Shown here: one piece after another, positions 1 through 7,086 of the stretch
How the letters are laid out: every line of letters starts with the position of its first letter
Numbering within the stretch: the first letter of the stretch is position 1
Origin: Streptomyces hyderabadensis
GTDB lineage: Bacteria > Actinomycetota > Actinomycetes > Streptomycetales > Streptomycetaceae
Reading direction: 5' to 3'
Length of the DNA: 64,000 bases
NCBI RefSeq assembly: GCF_020404845.1
Contig: NZ_JAIOJZ010000016.1
Location: 88,798-152,797 of the forward strand
The notes under the pieces: generated by a model
What the model was told of the DNA's origin: nothing
Databases searched by the model: none
What the model saw: only the letters and a program-made list of their open reading frames with translations
Made by a program: the position numbers and the translations under genes

Positions 1-1084
1 CGCCGCAGCCGCCACCGCTTCCGTGCGACCCGCATCCGCCGTCGCCCTCGTGCGCGCCGCAGCCGCCGTCCCGGGCGGCCGCGCGGTGCTCGGGCAGGGT
101 GACCTCCCCGGCGCCCTCCACCTCGAAGCCGGCGTCCGCGATCATCTCCAGGTCGGCGTGGCCCGCCTGGCCCTCGCTGGTGAGGTAGTCGCCGAGGAAG
201 ATCGAGTTGGCCAGGTGCAGGGCGAGTGGCTGCATGGTGCGCAGGTGCACCTCGCGTCCGCCCGCGATGCGCACCTCGACGTCCGGGCAGACGAACCTCG
301 TCATCGCCAGGATGCGCAGGCACCGCTGCGGGGTGAGGTGCCACTCCTTGGCCAGCGGCGTGCCCTCCATCGGGATCAGGAAGTTGACCGGCACCGAGTC
401 CGGGTCCAGCTCGCGCAGCGAGAAGACCACGTCCACCAGGTCCTCGTCGCTCTCGCCCATGCCCGCGATGAGGCCCGAACACGCGGACAGTCCGGCCGCG
501 TGCGCCTTGTGCACCGTGTCCACCCGGTCGGCGTACGTGTGCGTGGTCGTGATGTCCCCGTACGTTGCCTCGGAGGTGTTGAGGTTGTGGTTGTAGGCGT
601 CGGCACCCGCCGCCCGCAGCCGCTCCGCCTGGCCGTCGGAGAGCAGCCCCAGGCAGGCGCAGACCTCGACGCCCTCGTTCTGCTCCTTGATGGCCTTGAT
701 GGTGTCGGAGACCCGGTCCACGTCCCGGTCGGTCGGACCGCGTCCGCTGGCCACCAGGCACACCCGCTTGGCACCCCCGGACACTCCCGCCGCGGCCGCT
801 GCCGAGGCCTGGTCGGGCTTGAGCCAGGTGTACTTGAGGATCTCCGCCTTGGAGCCGAGCCGCTGCGAGCAGTAGGAGCAGTCCTCCGGGCACAGGCCCG
901 ACTTGAGGTTGACGAGGTAGTTGAGTTTCACCCGTCGGCCGAACCAGTGACGGCGCACCTTTCCGGCCGCGGCCACCACGTCGAGCACGTCGTCGTCGGA
1001 AGTGGCGAGGACGGCGAGCGCCTCCTCGCGGGTCGGCGCCTCGCGCCGAAGCCCCTTGTCCACCAGCGTGTTCAGCAGGTCCAT
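1..1084 (-). CDS. bioB: Biotin synthase BioB (3' end cut by window edge)
   Basis: Radical-SAM enzyme that inserts sulfur into dethiobiotin, the last step of biotin synthesis. Reading the minus strand from ATG at 1084 gives MDLLNTLVDKGLRREAPTRE, then the [4Fe-4S] cysteine motif CPEDCSYC about 70 residues in, which is diagnostic for BioB. About 360 codons are open and no stop is reached, so the C-terminus lies outside the window. The visible tail is unusual: after the expected end of the barrel it becomes a Gly/His/Cys-rich stretch with repeated GGCG units. The gene is divergent from bioF, with about 150 bp between them that hold a palindrome. Family call is very secure; the true end is unknown. 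Confidence 0.96.
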   Translation of the reverse strand, partial: MDLLNTLVDKGLRREAPTREEALAVLATSDDDVLDVVAAAGKVRRHWFGRRVKLNYLVNLKSGLCPEDCSYCSQRLGSKAEILKYTWLKPDQASAAAAAGVSGGAKRVCLVASGRGPTDRDVDRVSDTIKAIKEQNEGVEVCACLGLLSDGQAERLRAAGADAYNHNLNTSEATYGDITTTHTYADRVDTVHKAHAAGLSACSGLIAGMGESDEDLVDVVFSLRELDPDSVPVNFLIPMEGTPLAKEWHLTPQRCLRILAMTRFVCPDVEVRIAGGREVHLRTMQPLALHLANSIFLGDYLTSEGQAGHADLEMIADAGFEVEGAGEVTLPEHRAAARDGGCGAHEGDGGCGSHGSGGGCG

Positions 1085-1152
1085 GAGAGCCGATCCTGTC
1101 CTAAGGGGCCGTTCGCGGCCAAGGAGAGTTCGCACAACACTGACAGATCGAC

Positions 1153-1170
1153 GTGTGGGTATTGCCACAC
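1153..1170. promoter_or_regulatory. Palindrome between bioB and bioF, candidate operator
   Basis: GTGTGG-N6-CCACAC is a perfect 6-bp inverted repeat (1153-1158 and 1165-1170) in the short divergent bioB-bioF spacer. Its position would let one regulator control both genes. It does not look like the TGAAC/GTTAC-type BioQ site of corynebacteria, so the cognate regulator is unknown. Inference only. Confidence 0.4.
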
Positions 1171-1234
1171 CTCGCGGGGGTGGCCGGACCGCTAATGTCT
1201 GTTCATTGCCTACAAAACCCCGGAGGACCGCCCC

Positions 1235-2362
1235 ATGGCGTTCGGCTGGATCGACGAGCAGGACCGGGCGCGCCGCGAGGCCGGGCTCGTACGGGTGCTG
1301 CGCCCCCGTCAGGCGGCGTCGCCGCTGCTGGACCTGGCGAGCAACGACTACCTGGGGCTGGCCCGGCATCCGGAGGTCGTCGAGGGGGCGGCCGCGGCCG
1401 CGCGGACCTGGGGCGGCGGCGCCACCGGCTCGCGGCTGGTGACCGGCACCACCGCGCTGCACACCGAACTCGAACGCGAACTGGCCGGGTTCTGCGGGTT
1501 CGAGGCCGCGCTGGTGTTCTCCTCCGGGTACGCGGCCAACCTCGCCGCGGTCACCGCGCTGGCACCGCACGGCAGCCTCGTCGTCTCCGACGCGGGCAAC
1601 CACGCCTCGCTGATCGACGGCTGCCGGCTCGCCCGGGGCACCACGCAGGTCGTCGGGCACGCCGACCCGGACGCCGTGCGCAAGGCGCTGGCCACCCACG
1701 AGGGGCCCGCCGTGGCCGTCTCCGACACGGTGTTCTCGGTCGACGGCGACGCCGCGCCGCTGGCCGCGCTGGCCGACGCGTGCCGGGCGCACGGGGCCGG
1801 ACTGGTGGTCGACGACGCCCACGGCCTGGGCGTACTCGGCGACGGCGGCCGGGGCGCCCCGCAGGGCGCGGGCCTCGCGGGCAGCGAGGACGTGGTCGTG
1901 ACGGTCACGCTGTCCAAGTCGCTCGGCGCCCAGGGCGGCGCCGTGCTGGGCCCCGCCCGGGTGATCGACCACCTGGTCAACGCGGCCCGTACGTTCATCT
2001 TCGACACCGGACTCGCCCCCGCGGCGGCGGGGGCGGCCCTCGCGGCGCTCCGGCTGCTCGGCCGCGAACCGGAGCGTGCCGCGCGGGCCCGCGCCGTCGC
2101 CGCCGAACTGCACGCGCGCCTGACCGCCGCGGGCCTGGACGCGGTACGTCCGGACGCCGCGGTCGTCTCGGTGCGCGCACCCTCCCCGGAGGGGGCCGTA
2201 CGGTGGGCGGCCGACTGCCGGGCGGCCGGCCTGGCCGTGGGCTGCTTCCGCCCTCCTTCGGTGCCCGACGGCATCTCACGGCTCAGACTGACCGCTCGCG
2301 GGGACCTCTCCCGGGAACAGATCGAGCGCGCTGTACGGGTGATCGGCGACACGCGGCCATGA
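1235..2362 (+). CDS. bioF: 8-amino-7-oxononanoate synthase (BioF)
   Basis: PLP enzyme (375 aa) that condenses pimeloyl-ACP/CoA with alanine to form KAPA, the first committed step of biotin ring assembly. The ATG at 1235 follows a good GGAGGA ribosome site. Visible family marks are the N-terminal LDLASNDYLGLARHPEV block, the Gly-rich GSRLVTGTTALHTELE segment, DDAHGLGVLG (the Asp that contacts the PLP nitrogen) and the Schiff-base lysine at about residue 228 in TLSKSLGAQGG. Length matches the AONS family. It is divergent from bioB; bioA and bioD are not seen here and may lie beyond the left edge. Confidence 0.96.
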   Translation: MAFGWIDEQDRARREAGLVRVLRPRQAASPLLDLASNDYLGLARHPEVVEGAAAAARTWGGGATGSRLVTGTTALHTELERELAGFCGFEAALVFSSGYAANLAAVTALAPHGSLVVSDAGNHASLIDGCRLARGTTQVVGHADPDAVRKALATHEGPAVAVSDTVFSVDGDAAPLAALADACRAHGAGLVVDDAHGLGVLGDGGRGAPQGAGLAGSEDVVVTVTLSKSLGAQGGAVLGPARVIDHLVNAARTFIFDTGLAPAAAGAALAALRLLGREPERAARARAVAAELHARLTAAGLDAVRPDAAVVSVRAPSPEGAVRWAADCRAAGLAVGCFRPPSVPDGISRLRLTARGDLSREQIERAVRVIGDTRP

Positions 2363-2403
2363 GTCGGCGGGACACGGCCGTGCGCCGTCCGGTGTACGGC
2401 GGG

Positions 2404-2646
2404 TCAGCCGCGGTGGACTGCGGCGGTGAACGTCGTCCAGCTCTCGGGGGAGAAGAGCAGGGCGGGCCCGGCCGGGTTCTTGGAGTCGCGCACCGCGAGC
2501 AGTCCGGCCCAGCGGTCGGCCGACGGACGGGCCGTCTCCACGCAGTTGTTCGCTCCGGTGCTGTAGCTGCTGCGCAGCCACCGCGCACCGGTCATATCGG
2601 TGCTGACAGGGATGTTCCGGGGACGTTCGGACAGGGAGCCTGACAT
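2404..2646 (-). CDS. DUF397 protein, partner of the adjacent XRE regulator
   Basis: 80-aa protein with the DUF397 signature: ARWLRSSYSTGANNCVETA, then VRDSKNPAGPALLFSPESW near the C-terminus. DUF397 proteins are small actinobacterial proteins encoded almost always beside an XRE/DUF5753 regulator; several such pairs (whiJ-like, abaA-like) affect development, and some DUF397 partners bind and antagonise the regulator. It starts 9 bp after the XRE gene ends on the same strand, so the two are presumably co-transcribed. No signal peptide or membrane segment is seen. The molecular role of this copy is not established. Confidence 0.9.
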   Translation of the reverse strand: MSGSLSERPRNIPVSTDMTGARWLRSSYSTGANNCVETARPSADRWAGLLAVRDSKNPAGPALLFSPESWTTFTAAVHRG

Positions 2647-2655
2647 GGTGCCTCC

Positions 2656-3516
2656 TTACGCGCCTGCCGCGGTCGCGGCGATGAAGTCCAACGAGTCCTC
2701 GGGCGAAAGGGCATGGATCAGAAGGGCGTTGAAGGCCTCGGTGTAGGCCTCTAGGTCTTCTTTCCGTTCGAGATGCAGGCTACTCGTCAAGTGGTCGAGA
2801 ACAACCACGTCCAGATCAGAAGTGCTCGAAAAGGAGAAGATTACGAAAGGGCCGGTGACACCGATGTGCGCCCCGGCGGCAAACGGCAGGACCTGGAGGC
2901 GGACATGGGGGAGTCGCGCGGCCTCGACCAGCCGGGCCAGTTGACGGGCCATCACCCCGGGACCGCCCACCTCCCGGCGCAGCACGGCCTCGTCCAGGAC
3001 CGCGCTCAGCTCCAGCGGCGGCTCGCCGCGCAGCACGTCCTGCCGGGCCAGCCGGACCTCCACCAGCGTGTCCAGCCGGTCGGCCGGCATGCCGTCCACC
3101 GCGGCCCGCGTCACCGCGCGGGCGTACTCCGGTGTCTGGAGCAGCCCGGGGACCACCGTGGTCTCCAGCGTGCGCATCGCGCTGGCCTGCGACTCCAGGC
3201 TGATGAAGTCGCGGTACGTCGGTGGCAGCACGCCGCGGTAGGCGTGCCACCAGTGGTTGCGTCCCGCCGCGTCCTCGGAGCGCGCCAGCGTCACCAGCAG
3301 CCCCAGCAGCTGCTCGTCGTCCACACCGTAGGCGTCCAGCAGTAACCGCACGTCGGAGGGTTTGGCCCCGCTCGTCCCCGTCTCGATCCGGCTGATCTTC
3401 GACTGGTGCCAGCCCACGAGCCGGGCCGCCTCACCGCTGGTGATGCCCGCCGACGTGCGCAGGGCGCGCAGTTCCGCGCCCAGCTTCCGGCGGCGCACCA
3501 CGGGACCGTGCTGCAT
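2656..3516 (-). CDS. XRE-family regulator with DUF5753 domain
   Basis: 286-aa cytoplasmic DNA-binding protein. Residues about 12-66 form a Cro/CI helix-turn-helix (LGAELRALRTSAGITSGEAA, then WHQSKISRIETG). The remaining two-thirds is the DUF5753 effector domain with the typical block ETTVVPGLLQTPEYARAV. It begins at an ATG (3516) with a GGGAG ribosome site and is followed closely by the DUF397 gene, while an HATPase gene diverges upstream. This XRE/DUF397/HATPase set recurs many times in Streptomyces genomes. The ligand or signal is unknown. Confidence 0.92.
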   Translation of the reverse strand: MQHGPVVRRRKLGAELRALRTSAGITSGEAARLVGWHQSKISRIETGTSGAKPSDVRLLLDAYGVDDEQLLGLLVTLARSEDAAGRNHWWHAYRGVLPPTYRDFISLESQASAMRTLETTVVPGLLQTPEYARAVTRAAVDGMPADRLDTLVEVRLARQDVLRGEPPLELSAVLDEAVLRREVGGPGVMARQLARLVEAARLPHVRLQVLPFAAGAHIGVTGPFVIFSFSSTSDLDVVVLDHLTSSLHLERKEDLEAYTEAFNALLIHALSPEDSLDFIAATAAGA

Positions 3517-3593
3517 GGGACAACTCCCCTACTCCTTATGAGCCGCCCGAATACGCTCTGCCGTCGCAGAGTTCACCGCTTCGAGCGACAGAT

Positions 3594-3603
3594 ATATGCA
3601 TAT
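3594..3603. promoter_or_regulatory. ATATGCATAT palindrome in divergent regulator/ATPase spacer
   Basis: A perfect 10-bp palindrome inside an AT-rich patch (GATATATGCATATC) about halfway between the divergent XRE and HATPase starts. AT-rich stretches are rare in this DNA, so it may be the shared promoter/operator. Which protein binds it, if any, is not known. Confidence 0.35.
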
Positions 3604-3732
3604 CTTGGTGGATCGCCGCCCTCCACGGGTCTGTTGGTGGCAGTCTGGCGGCGAAGCACCAGTCCGGGACCGTACTCGAACCATCCGCTCCGTGTCGGGC
3701 CTGCGGTCCCGTGAGAAAGGGACGACGTCGCC

Positions 3733-4245
3733 ATGGCAGACCATCTGGAAGCATCCGTCACTCTGCCGAGCGATCCCGCCTCGGTGGCCGCCGCGCGGAC
3801 CTATGTGGTCGGCACCCTGGCGGAGTGGGGGCTGCCCGGCGACGCGGATCTGTCCGAGACCGTGCGGCTCATCGTCTCCGAACTGGCGACCAACGCGGTC
3901 CAGCACACCTTCGGGCAGTCGCCCACCTTCACGGTGGACCTCGTCCTCGACCGGGACGAGCGGCTGCGCCTGGGCGTCACGGACAGCCATCCGCGCTTCC
4001 CCAAGCGGCTGCCCGCCGCCGTCCAGCAGGACAACGGGCGGGGCATGGTGATCATCCGCTGGCTCACCGCCGAGTGCGGCGGCCGGCTGAGAGTGCGCCC
4101 CACGCGCGAGGGCGGCAAGACCATCTCCATCGAACTGCCCTGGACGCCCCCGGGCGGGCCGGTCGCGCCCGCGGGGGTGACGGCGGGGCAGAACGCCGTC
4201 ACCCCCGCGGACGGGCTACTTGACCCGGCCGTACCAGACGCTTGA
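3733..4245 (+). CDS. HATPase-domain (anti-sigma-like) regulatory protein
   Basis: 170-aa protein with a single GHKL ATPase domain of the RsbW/SpoIIAB type and no histidine-kinase dimerisation helix. Visible boxes: N-box VSELATNAVQHTF, G1-like LGVTDSHPRF, and G2-like DNGRGMVIIRWL. Such proteins bind sigma factors or anti-anti-sigma proteins and may phosphorylate the latter. AAAGGGAC precedes the ATG at 3733. It is divergent from the XRE/DUF397 pair, a conserved arrangement. Its 3' end runs 30 bp over the convergent NlpC gene and encodes a strong hairpin (4170-4209). The target is unknown. Confidence 0.88.
   Translation: MADHLEASVTLPSDPASVAAARTYVVGTLAEWGLPGDADLSETVRLIVSELATNAVQHTFGQSPTFTVDLVLDRDERLRLGVTDSHPRFPKRLPAAVQQDNGRGMVIIRWLTAECGGRLRVRPTREGGKTISIELPWTPPGGPVAPAGVTAGQNAVTPADGLLDPAVPDA
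4170..4209 (-). terminator. Perfect 16-bp hairpin downstream of the NlpC gene, inside the HATPase coding sequence
   Basis: Arms 4170-4185 and 4194-4209 are exact reverse complements (CGCGGGGGTGACGGCG and its partner) around an 8-nt loop. It starts 7 nt past the stop codon of the minus-strand NlpC/P60 gene, where a terminator is expected, but it also codes for the C-terminal region of the convergent HATPase protein. No U-tract follows, as is common in Streptomyces. Confidence 0.7.
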
Positions 4246-4689
4246 GGTCCAGATCTTCTGCAGGCGCACCACGTCCCCGGTCTTCGGAGCGTGCCAGAGC
4301 CTGCCCTTCCCGGCGTAGATGCCGACGTGGTAGACGCTGCGACCCGAGTGGAAGAACACCAGGTCACCGGCCTTGCGGTTCTTGGCGGAGACATGGCGGG
4401 TCTGGTTGTACTGCTGGGCCGCGGTGCGCGGCAGCTTCTTGCCGGCCTTCTTGAACGAGTACAGCGTCAGGCCGGAACAGTCGAACCGGTGCGGTCCGGT
4501 GGCACCCCAGCGGTACGGGGAGCCCTTCTTGGAGGCCGCGATCTTGAGGGCCTTGGTGGCATGGCTCGCCGCGGCCGCCTCGGCGGCGACACCGGGAACC
4601 ACGACGGAGCCGCCCACGGCGGCGAGGGTGAGGGCAGAGGCCGTACCGGCACGAGCCATCAGGGACGGGACACGATTGAGCGCGGACAT
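4216..4689 (-). CDS. Secreted NlpC/P60 peptidoglycan endopeptidase
   Basis: 157-aa secreted hydrolase. The ATG at 4689 is chosen because it gives a clean signal peptide (MSALNRVPSLMARAGTASAL, then a hydrophobic Ala/Val stretch ending near AEAAAASHA) and follows GAAGGG; the longer open frame upstream is the riboswitch leader read as protein. The NlpC/P60 domain has the catalytic Cys in RFDCSGLTLYSF, the His in VYHVGIYAG and a further His in LWHAP. The family cleaves D-Glu/mDAP-type bonds in stem peptides. The leader carries a ydaO-type riboswitch, so c-di-AMP probably controls it, as for other Streptomyces resuscitation and cell-wall hydrolases. Confidence 0.92.
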   Translation of the reverse strand: MSALNRVPSLMARAGTASALTLAAVGGSVVVPGVAAEAAAASHATKALKIAASKKGSPYRWGATGPHRFDCSGLTLYSFKKAGKKLPRTAAQQYNQTRHVSAKNRKAGDLVFFHSGRSVYHVGIYAGKGRLWHAPKTGDVVRLQKIWTSSVWYGRVK

Positions 4690-4696
4690 GCGCAAC

Positions 4697-4829
4697 CCTT
4701 CGTCAGCCGCCTGTGAAGGATGACCTGTCGGATTCGGGCTGGCGAAGTTGCCCGGCCGCACGCGTGCGGCTTCACCCCAAGGACCGCTCGGTCCGGCGCC
4801 TCTCGCGGAGGCGGCGGTGCCGGCGACCC
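4697..4829 (-). ncRNA. ydaO-type c-di-AMP riboswitch
   Basis: On the minus strand the leader reads GGGTCGCCGGCACC, then a hairpin ending GGTCCTTGGGGTGAAGCCGC, then GGGCAACTTCGCCAGCCCG, then AATCCGACAGGTCATCC and TTCACAGGCGG just before the NlpC ribosome site. The order GGGGTGAA, GCCCGAATCCGACAG and (C)AGGCG is the conserved core of the ydaO/yuaA class, which in actinobacteria sits before rpf, NlpC and other wall-hydrolase genes. The 5' boundary is approximate and a covariance-model score was not computed. Confidence 0.85.
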
Positions 4830-5204
4830 GTCGTGCTCGGGTCCTCCACTCCTGCCGATCCACTTCCTCGCGACCGGTCGTCCGGACGGCGGCAGGACTC
4901 GGCGTCCGCCCGGACCGCCCCGCCGCTGCGGCGGGGGCTTGTCGTCAGTCACGGATCTTGTCCCGCACCGTGGGGAATTCCCACCGGAACGTGCCCTTTG
5001 TGTTGTTACGTCCCACTCGCCCGTTCGGGTCGCCGGCTCGTGTTCCAGGTGCCGCCGAGTGCGGCGAGGGCCCCGGGACCAGCGGCGGAACGGCGCATCG
5101 CACCGGCCGGGCGCGGGGCGCCGCAACTTCGACCGGCCACGAATCGGAGGTGTTCCTACGCCGAAAGGGGGTACGCCTTTTGGTCCGTTTCGACTCGGAC
5201 CTTC
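4830..5204. other. Non-coding stretch upstream of the riboswitch
   Basis: About 375 bp without a convincing gene. Open frames here lack codon bias and start sites. It should contain the promoter of the NlpC transcript and the downstream flank of the 5205-5513 gene. No clear -35/-10 pair or repeat was recognised. Confidence 0.6.
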
Positions 5205-5513
5205 TCAGCTCCCGGTGTGCGGCGGGAGGCCGACCCGCGCGGTCCGGCGCTCGCCGTCCAGCACCCGCAGCGCCCGGGCCAGGGTGGCGGCGTGCACCTC
5301 CGTCTCGCCGCGCCGGTGCATCAGTGCCAGCGCGTCACGCAGCGCCGTGGCCTTGCCCACCAGCGCCTGGGCGGCCCGCAGGCCGCCGTAGGTGTCGCCG
5401 TCGCGCCCGGGGTTGATGCGCCCGAGCAGGTCGACGACGTCCAGGTAGCGGTCGATGACTTCGGCCTCGGCGCGGGTCAGGGCGGGCAGCGGCGGCAACT
5501 CAGGTGGCAGCAC
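5205..5513 (-). CDS. Small hypothetical protein coupled to clpP
   Basis: 102-aa protein of unknown function starting at GTG 5513, 7 nt after the clpP stop, with an AGGTGA ribosome site lying across that stop; translation is therefore probably coupled. The sequence is mostly charged and predicted helical (ALTRAEAEVIDRYLDVVDLL; RAAQALVGKATALRDALALM) with no signal peptide, membrane span or recognisable catalytic motif. It does not resemble Doc, YoeB or RelE toxins. Its fixed position behind a ClpP gene suggests an adaptor, substrate or regulator of that protease, but this is inference. Confidence 0.75.
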   Translation of the reverse strand: MLPPELPPLPALTRAEAEVIDRYLDVVDLLGRINPGRDGDTYGGLRAAQALVGKATALRDALALMHRRGETEVHAATLARALRVLDGERRTARVGLPPHTGS

Positions 5514-5520
5514 GGGCGGA

Positions 5521-6156
5521 TCACCTCGCGCCGGGCGATGCGGGCGGGGTCCTGCGCCCCGGCACGATCCGGTCCACCATCCCGTACTCCAGGGCCTGTT
5601 GCGCGTCCAGGACCGTATCCCGCTCGACGTCCGCGTGGATCTGCTCAGGCGTGCGGCCCGTGTGCCGTACGAGGTTCTCCTCCAGACGGGCGCGGACGCG
5701 GAGCAGTTCGGCGGCGTGGACGGCCAGGTCGCTCGCCCGGCCCTCCACCGGTTCGGTGAGCGCCGGCTGGTGGATCGCCACCCGGGCGCCCGGCAGTACG
5801 GCGCGCTTGCCCGGGGTGCCCGCCGCCAGCAGCACCGCGGCAGACGAACCGGCCTGCCCGAGGCAGGTCGTCGCCACGTCGCAGGTGACGTAGCGCATCG
5901 TGTCGTAGATCGCCGTCATGGCGGTGAAGGAGCCGCCGGGCGAGTTGACGTAGAGCTCGATGTCCCGGTCCGGCGCCTGGTGCTCCAGGTGCATGAACTG
6001 GGCCGTCACGTCGTTCGCCGAGGTCTCGTCGATCGGCGTCCCGAGGAAGACGATGCGCTCCTGGAGCAGCTTGGAGTAGGGGTCCGTCATCCGGGCCCGG
6101 TCGCTCGTGCGTTCGGTGAACTCGGGCAGGACGTGGCGGGCGGACGGTCGGGTCAT
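5521..6156 (-). CDS. ClpP-family serine protease subunit (paralogue)
   Basis: 211-aa cytoplasmic protease subunit that would form the chamber of a Clp protease with ClpX/ClpC-type unfoldases. The ATG at 6156 follows GAGGAGGGG. Catalytic Ser is about residue 104 (CLGQAGSSAAVLLAAG) and His about 129 (ARVAIHQP). The region of the third residue differs from E. coli: the usual ERDTERDRFLSAPEAVEYG block is shortened by four residues to ERDTVLDAQQALEYG, so the usual catalytic Asp cannot be assigned with certainty. It overlaps no neighbour, is followed at 7 nt by a small hypothetical gene and is divergent from a Phd/YefM antitoxin gene. Streptomyces carry several ClpPs; which one this is was not determined. 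Confidence 0.93.
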   Translation of the reverse strand: MTRPSARHVLPEFTERTSDRARMTDPYSKLLQERIVFLGTPIDETSANDVTAQFMHLEHQAPDRDIELYVNSPGGSFTAMTAIYDTMRYVTCDVATTCLGQAGSSAAVLLAAGTPGKRAVLPGARVAIHQPALTEPVEGRASDLAVHAAELLRVRARLEENLVRHTGRTPEQIHADVERDTVLDAQQALEYGMVDRIVPGRRTPPASPGAR

Positions 6157-6200
6157 GGCGAACCCCTCCTCGTGGCAGAACCGGCGTCGGCTGCGCTCTC

Positions 6201-6224
6201 TGTAAAAAATGTACAGGACGTACG
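6201..6224. promoter_or_regulatory. TGTACA and CGTACG palindromes, candidate antitoxin operator
   Basis: In the 108-bp divergent clpP/antitoxin spacer, TGTA-N7-TACA (6201-6215) contains the hexamer TGTACA (6210-6215), followed by CGTACG (6219-6224). TGTACA is the core recognised by E. coli YefM at its own promoter, and such operators usually carry two neighbouring palindromes. The patch also includes the only A-tract nearby, so it probably overlaps a promoter. Binding by the adjacent Phd/YefM protein, with control of clpP, is inferred. Confidence 0.5.
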
Positions 6225-6264
6225 CTTCTCGGGAGTGGAGAAGGGCAAACCGTAAGCTGGGGTC

Positions 6265-6546
6265 ATGGCCTACGAGATTCCGGTGACGCAAGCCAGGGCC
6301 GAGCTGGCCGACCTGATCAACCGGGTGGTGTACGGCGGCGAGCGCGTCGTCGTGACGCGGCACGGCAAGCCTCTCGTCGCCCTCGTCTCAGCCGCCGACC
6401 TCGAAAGCCTGGAAGAGGCCCAGGAGTCCCCGGACGGCCAGGTGGTCACCTCGGTTGCCGCGGTCCACGACCCGGGCGCCGCGCCCCCGCGGGAGCACCA
6501 CCGCTTCGGCATCGCCGCAGAGCATCGCGGGCCGAACCCGTCGTAA
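6265..6546 (+). CDS. Phd/YefM-family antitoxin without an adjacent toxin
   Basis: 93-aa protein. Residues 1-55 are a typical PhdYeFM DNA-binding fold: MAYEIPVTQARAELADLINR, GGERVVVTRHGKPLVALVS and AADLESLEEAQ. The C-terminal 35 residues are polar and probably disordered until a partner binds. No Doc, YoeB or PIN toxin gene follows: the next 220 bp are the urease leader, and the upstream gene on the other strand is clpP. Antitoxins of this family are natural Clp/Lon substrates, which makes the divergent ClpP notable. It may be an orphan repressor rather than half of a toxin pair. Confidence 0.88.
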   Translation: MAYEIPVTQARAELADLINRVVYGGERVVVTRHGKPLVALVSAADLESLEEAQESPDGQVVTSVAAVHDPGAAPPREHHRFGIAAEHRGPNPS

Positions 6547-6769
6547 TGCGGACACGCTGGAAGTCGCCGACGGCATCGGTAATCAATCGGTCAAAACCGG
6601 GTGACGTGGCCGTAACACTGTAGCCCTAGTCTGCACCCCGATCCACCTGCGGTTTTTCGGAACCGGCGGGTGCGTTCGGGCTGCTCCATGTGTGTTACAT
6701 CTAGAGCCGTCGCGGTGGCCGCGGCTGCCGGACCGTCCGGTCCTGGCGTGATGCCCTGTGAGGTGGTAA
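6547..6769 (+). promoter_or_regulatory. Urease operon leader
   Basis: 223 bp with no gene. It holds a widely spaced inverted repeat GTAACAC (6612-6618) / GTGTTAC (6692-6698) and must contain the ure promoter. No Nur-type nickel box (TTGCA-N5-TTGCA) was seen. Confidence 0.45.
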
Positions 6770-7072
<303 letters not shown>

Positions 7073-7086
7073 CGGGGGCGGCAGTC

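Noticed and set aside
4690..4863. 58-residue N-terminal extension of the NlpC protein
   Set aside because: The DNA is the riboswitch leader; the ATG at 4689 has a ribosome site and a proper signal peptide.
6547..6769. Toxin gene downstream of the Phd/YefM antitoxin
   Set aside because: No open frame with a ribosome site or toxin-like sequence was found; the stretch is the urease leader.
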